Notes under the pieces: generated by a model | What the model saw: the letters and a program-made list of their open reading frames with translations, nothing else | Told to the model about the DNA's origin: nothing | Database searches by the model: none | Shown: positions 13,867-16,203 of the stretch, piece after piece | Layout: each line of letters opens with the position of its first letter | Position numbering within the stretch: position 1 is the first letter of the stretch | Made by a program: the position numbers and the translations under genes | Assembly: GCA_040268355.1 (NCBI GenBank) | Contig: JAWRIT010000029.1 | Coordinates: 1 to 16,203, forward strand | DNA length: 16,203 nt | Reading direction: 5' to 3' | Source of the DNA: UBA1367 sp040268355 | GTDB taxonomy: Bacteria > Actinomycetota > Coriobacteriia > Coriobacteriales > Atopobiaceae

Positions 13867-14646
13867 TCATAGGAGCGCGAGCAATTCCCCCTTGACAAGC
13901 TCGCCCGCCTTCCGCGCGTCATATCCAAGACCCGCTGGTCCACCAGCAATGAGTTTGTCACAGTCGTGACAGAAATCGTGCGTATCAAGCTTTGCGTCGA
14001 GATTCGCAGTCATCAACTTCGCCGTGAGCCCCTCAGGCCTGTAGGCGGGAAACGCCGCGACAATGCCCTCCGGTTCGAGCTCGAGCACCGTGAGCGCCAA
14101 CCATAGATCAAACAGATCGCGCCCTTTCGAACGCTGATAGAGAGCGCGCAGCTTCGTCGCAACGAGCTCCTCAGGCTGGAACGTCACCACCTCCTGGCTC
14201 CTCTCGTACCACGGGCTCGACACGTCCATGGCTCGCGCTGCGAGTGGGAGCATAGGTGAACGCTCGTAGGTATCTATTTCGATCTTTATCTTCATCCTGG
14301 TCCCTGTGGCGGACGTGTAGCGCCAGAAGACCTTCGGATGCCTCGCCATCTGCGTGCGCACCTCAAAGCCTAGCCCACCACCAAGTATGGTGAGTCTTTT
14401 CGTGATTCCGCCGATACCGCCCTCAGTGGTGCGCACGTAGTCGAGATCCTCGCTGTAGCGGTATGGCCTCGGAAGATACAGCTTGTGGAAAGCGGTTCCT
14501 CCACGAATCACGAGCTCATCCGAAAGTACGGGATCCACCGATATCTCGCAGATCGCTTGCGCAAGCAGGAGGTCCTGCTCCACCTGGTCGGCAGTCGGCC
14601 AGGGATGCGTCACCGCCCATTGTGTCACCGTGGTCTGGTCTACCAT
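13867..14646 (-). CDS. abiEii: AbiEii/AbiGii-family nucleotidyltransferase toxin
   Basis: This 259-residue toxin belongs to the type IV toxin-antitoxin/abortive phage infection system AbiE and has the DNA polymerase beta-like nucleotidyltransferase fold. Motifs in order: RGGTAFHKLYL (48-58), the metal-binding carboxylates in YSEDLDYV (64-71), a third carboxylate region KIEID (121-125), and PEELVATKLRALYQR followed by GRDLFDLW (158-182), with Lys165 and Asp180 as likely catalytic-pocket residues. Length fits the family. The ATG at 14646 overlaps the antitoxin stop by seven bases, implying translational coupling; longer in-frame starts would run further into the antitoxin gene. Expression is expected to slow growth unless balanced by AbiEi, with activation proposed on phage infection. 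Whether it acts on phage here is unknown. Confidence 0.93.
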   Translation of the reverse strand: MVDQTTVTQWAVTHPWPTADQVEQDLLLAQAICEISVDPVLSDELVIRGGTAFHKLYLPRPYRYSEDLDYVRTTEGGIGGITKRLTILGGGLGFEVRTQMARHPKVFWRYTSATGTRMKIKIEIDTYERSPMLPLAARAMDVSSPWYERSQEVVTFQPEELVATKLRALYQRSKGRDLFDLWLALTVLELEPEGIVAAFPAYRPEGLTAKLMTANLDAKLDTHDFCHDCDKLIAGGPAGLGYDARKAGELVKGELLALL

Positions 14647-15461
14647 ATGTCCAGCTCGACCTCCTCGTTGATGTCGAGCAGCCATCTTTCGTTGACAGTG
14701 CCGCCCTTTTTTGCGTAAGGGGAGAGCAATGACGGAGCCTTCGCCACACCGACGGCGGCTTTCTGCAAGGGTTCCAAGTCACCTGCCTTCGCAAGCTCGT
14801 CAAGAATCCAGCCAAGCCTGCGAACCGCGGCATCCGAATGCAGCGACGCAGCCTTCAGAACGTCGTCGAGGTAACCAGGGTTCTCCTCCGCGAGCTCGAT
14901 AACGGCCGTGGCGGCGTTTCCCAGACCGGAGGCCTCGTCGATATCCTCGACAAGATCGAGCATAGTCGCGCCGACGGTAGAGGCCGTCACCACACCGCCG
15001 CCCGTGACAACTCTTTTCACTGGTACGGACCCAACTCTCGATCGAATCATAAAATGAAGCCTCGACCTGCCCACCTGCCTGTCGGAAATGTGCTTCGACA
15101 CAGCAATCTGCATGGTCTGGGGAGCCTGATGGCTCGCTCCAAAAAGGGCCGCCGCGCTCAGCCATCCGACGTAATACTCCGCGCCGAGGTGCACCATCAT
15201 ATCGTCGAGGTAGGCCGGGGGCTCGGGCGCACCCCAGAGCGAACGGTCGGGCGGGACAGGCACCCATAGCCCACGTGCAGGCGAGACGAAACGCCCCTTC
15301 TTTCGCAGCGGGGCAAGGCGCTGCCTGACGTCATCCTCCCCAACGCGCATCAGCCTGGCAGCATCTTCCGTGGTGACGGACGCGATCCCGCGTGCAAGCA
15401 GCCAGTCGGAAAGGTCCGATGGCCTGACCTCATCGTTTGATATGTCGATTAAAGTATTCAT
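14640..15461 (-). CDS. abiEi: AbiEi-family antitoxin/transcriptional regulator
   Basis: This 273-residue antitoxin has an N-terminal winged helix-turn-helix (about 8-60; TTEDAARLMRVGEDDVRQRL then RKKGRFVSPARGLWVPVP) and a larger C-terminal antitoxin domain, as in AbiEi proteins. The family represses its own promoter through the wHTH and neutralises AbiEii without forming a stable complex with it (type IV). Recognisable blocks include the YYVGWLSAAALFGASHQAP segment and RSRLHFMIR. The ATG at 15461 is preferred. A TTG 14 codons earlier (15503) lies inside the predicted -35 box and has no ribosome binding site. The predicted transcription start is only a few bases upstream of the ATG, so the message may be essentially leaderless. 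It is the first gene of the two-gene leftward operon. Confidence 0.92.
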   Translation of the reverse strand: MNTLIDISNDEVRPSDLSDWLLARGIASVTTEDAARLMRVGEDDVRQRLAPLRKKGRFVSPARGLWVPVPPDRSLWGAPEPPAYLDDMMVHLGAEYYVGWLSAAALFGASHQAPQTMQIAVSKHISDRQVGRSRLHFMIRSRVGSVPVKRVVTGGGVVTASTVGATMLDLVEDIDEASGLGNAATAVIELAEENPGYLDDVLKAASLHSDAAVRRLGWILDELAKAGDLEPLQKAAVGVAKAPSLLSPYAKKGGTVNERWLLDINEEVELDIW

Positions 15462-15468
15462 ATTTGAT

Positions 15469-15503
15469 AACGTAGCATATTTCTTTACGTTGCACAATTT
15501 CAA
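15469..15503 (-). promoter_or_regulatory. abiE promoter with overlapping inverted repeat
   Basis: On the minus strand, TTGAAA (15503-15498) and TATGCT (15479-15474) are separated by 18 bases. TACGTT/AACGTA arms (15486-15491 and 15469-15474 on plus) flank an 11-base centre, so the repeat spans the -10 box and the likely start site. Repression by AbiEi at this repeat would be negative autoregulation, as described for other AbiE systems. The short start-to-ATG distance predicts a near-leaderless mRNA. Confidence 0.5.
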
Positions 15504-15606
15504 TTTCTAACATATCAGTAATCTGTATTCGTCCAGTATGACGACAGGAGCCAAACCTCGGCGCGACACGCTCTCGTACGGCACTGCAATATGTACGTAC
15601 ACCCAC

Positions 15607-15762
15607 CAATCGAGTGCGAAGGCGCTGCCGGCGCAGATGGCACCACCATTGCGAAAATACCTGGTAGATGAGCTGTTCAAGCACGATAGGCACGTGCGCA
15701 AGCAATCGAAGCTTCGCACTCGATGAGGGCGATGACGCCCGCAGGACCAGTACCCTGGAGGG
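15607..15762 (+). repeat. 156-bp structured repeat, copy 2
   Basis: This is the second copy of the element at 13676-13831, offset by exactly 1931 bases, same orientation, no gaps. The closing arms are identical (15609-15621 and 15712-15724), as are the ATAGGCA loop and its GCACG/CGTGC stem (15681-15697). Hairpin 1 differs but still pairs: CTGC 15625-15628 with GCAG 15633-15636. The outer part of hairpin 2 is partly disrupted: C15678 against A15700 and A15679 against C15699. The two copies bracket the entire AbiE operon. The flanks outside the 156 bp are unrelated apart from the nearby GACACA arrays. Confidence 0.8.
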
Positions 15763-15825
15763 ACACAGGAGGACACAAGGGAAGACACAAGGGGAAGACA
15801 CAAGGGAAGAGGCACCTACGTGTCA
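15762..15825 (+). repeat. Tandem GACACAAGGGGAA repeat, right of the AbiE module
   Basis: Four adjacent units of 10-13 bases (GACACAGGAG, GACACAAGGGAA, GACACAAGGGGAA, GACACAAGGGAA) run from 15762 to 15808. They are followed by GAGGCACCTACGTGTCAC, whose CGTGTC end is inverted relative to GACAC. The array abuts copy 2 of the 156-bp element. It resembles REP-type intergenic palindromes mobilised by Y1/RAYT transposases; no such transposase gene lies in the window. Confidence 0.6.
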
Positions 15826-16203
15826 CCTGCGTGGGTGAGGCGCGATCATTGTCTTGAGCTCGGAGTAATCGGTTGGCGAGGCCAGGGGAACGGCGATACG
15901 CAAGCGAGCCCACCCATCTCATGGCCTCCCACGCGCTGGAGACCGCAGCGAAGGGGCGGTCCGTCGGCAGGGCCAGGAAGAGGTGCCTGTGTATCGCACT
16001 CGCATGGGGCGATAGGAGGGTCGTCAAGGCCACCCGCGGGCCTGACCCTGAGCCGACGCACCAACGCGCGTCGGGCCGTTGCGTTCCAGCGCGGACCCAG
16101 TTCCGCATGACCCGTGGTCAGAGATCGGACTTTTGCGGTGAAATTCCGCGACTGGCGGAGTAGCAGACGAGAAAACAGCAGGACGGAGGACGGAGATACT
16201 CCG
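15826..16203. other. Gene-free right edge with short palindromes
   Basis: I can support no gene here. A 96-codon plus-strand frame and overlapping minus-strand frames exist, but none has recognisable motifs, a convincing ribosome binding site or family-like composition. The stretch contains several short inverted repeats: CCGACGC/GCGTCGG (16053-16074), GCGGA/TCCGC (16091-16106), TCCGC/GCGGA (16145-16159) and CGGAG/CTCCG (16191-16203). A block at 15994-16020 resembles the 3' end of the 156-bp element. It may be decayed mobile or intergenic repeat DNA, or the 3' side of a gene that lies mostly beyond the edge. Confidence 0.5.

Noticed and set aside
13655..13870. Short open frames crossing the 156-bp repeat, similar in both copies
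   Set aside because: Amino acid changes between copies are as frequent as expected without coding constraint, and pairing is partly preserved, so a structural element explains the similarity better.
13676..15762. Integron attC sites flanking a toxin-antitoxin cassette
   Set aside because: The element has imperfect-palindrome character, but I find no RYYYAAC/GTTRRRY core sites and no integron integrase.
15762..15825. CRISPR-like array
   Set aside because: Units are 10-13 bases and directly adjacent, with no unique spacers and no cas genes nearby.
15677..16108. Minus-strand 143-codon open frame at the right edge
   Set aside because: It runs through the GACACA array and into the repeat, has no recognisable motif and no convincing ribosome binding site.

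Overview
The window is high-GC bacterial DNA with closely packed operons and GC-biased third codon positions. The gene families and gene order (ascorbate PTS, split transketolase, RpiR-linked beta-glucoside PTS, AbiE module, GACACAGGGGAA-type intergenic repeats) suggest an Actinomycetota of the Coriobacteriia (Olsenella/Collinsella-like). That placement is inferred from gene content and composition; there is no marker gene to confirm it.

Left half (about 1-9318): an anaerobic L-ascorbate catabolism locus arranged as two divergent operons around an AT-rich control region at 3695-4033. The leftward operon is ulaG-ulaC-ulaA-ulaB (lactonase, then PTS EIIA, EIIC, EIIB). The rightward operon is ulaE, a beta-propeller-like protein of unknown function, ulaF, the two halves of a split transketolase, and a transaldolase. 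Together they import ascorbate as its 6-phosphate, open the lactone, epimerise the resulting pentose phosphates to D-xylulose 5-phosphate and feed the non-oxidative pentose phosphate pathway. The decarboxylase step (UlaD) has no recognisable gene here. It may lie beyond the left edge, where the leftward operon is cut off at a run of 13 C.

Middle (9319-13443): a convergent terminator region, then a leftward beta-glucoside operon: a GH1 6-phospho-beta-glucosidase, a PTS EIIBC without its own EIIA, and, after a terminator-like hairpin, an RpiR-family regulator.

Right (13444-16203): an accessory region. An AbiEi/AbiEii type IV toxin-antitoxin (abortive infection) operon lies between two direct copies of a 156-bp element that are about 85% identical. 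Each copy can fold into a multibranch structure closed by a perfect 13-bp stem, and some differences between the copies are compensatory. Outside each copy lies a short tandem array of GACACA(A/G)GGGGAA-type units. The antitoxin promoter appears to give a nearly leaderless mRNA and carries an inverted repeat over its -10 box. The last 370 bases hold no gene I can support.
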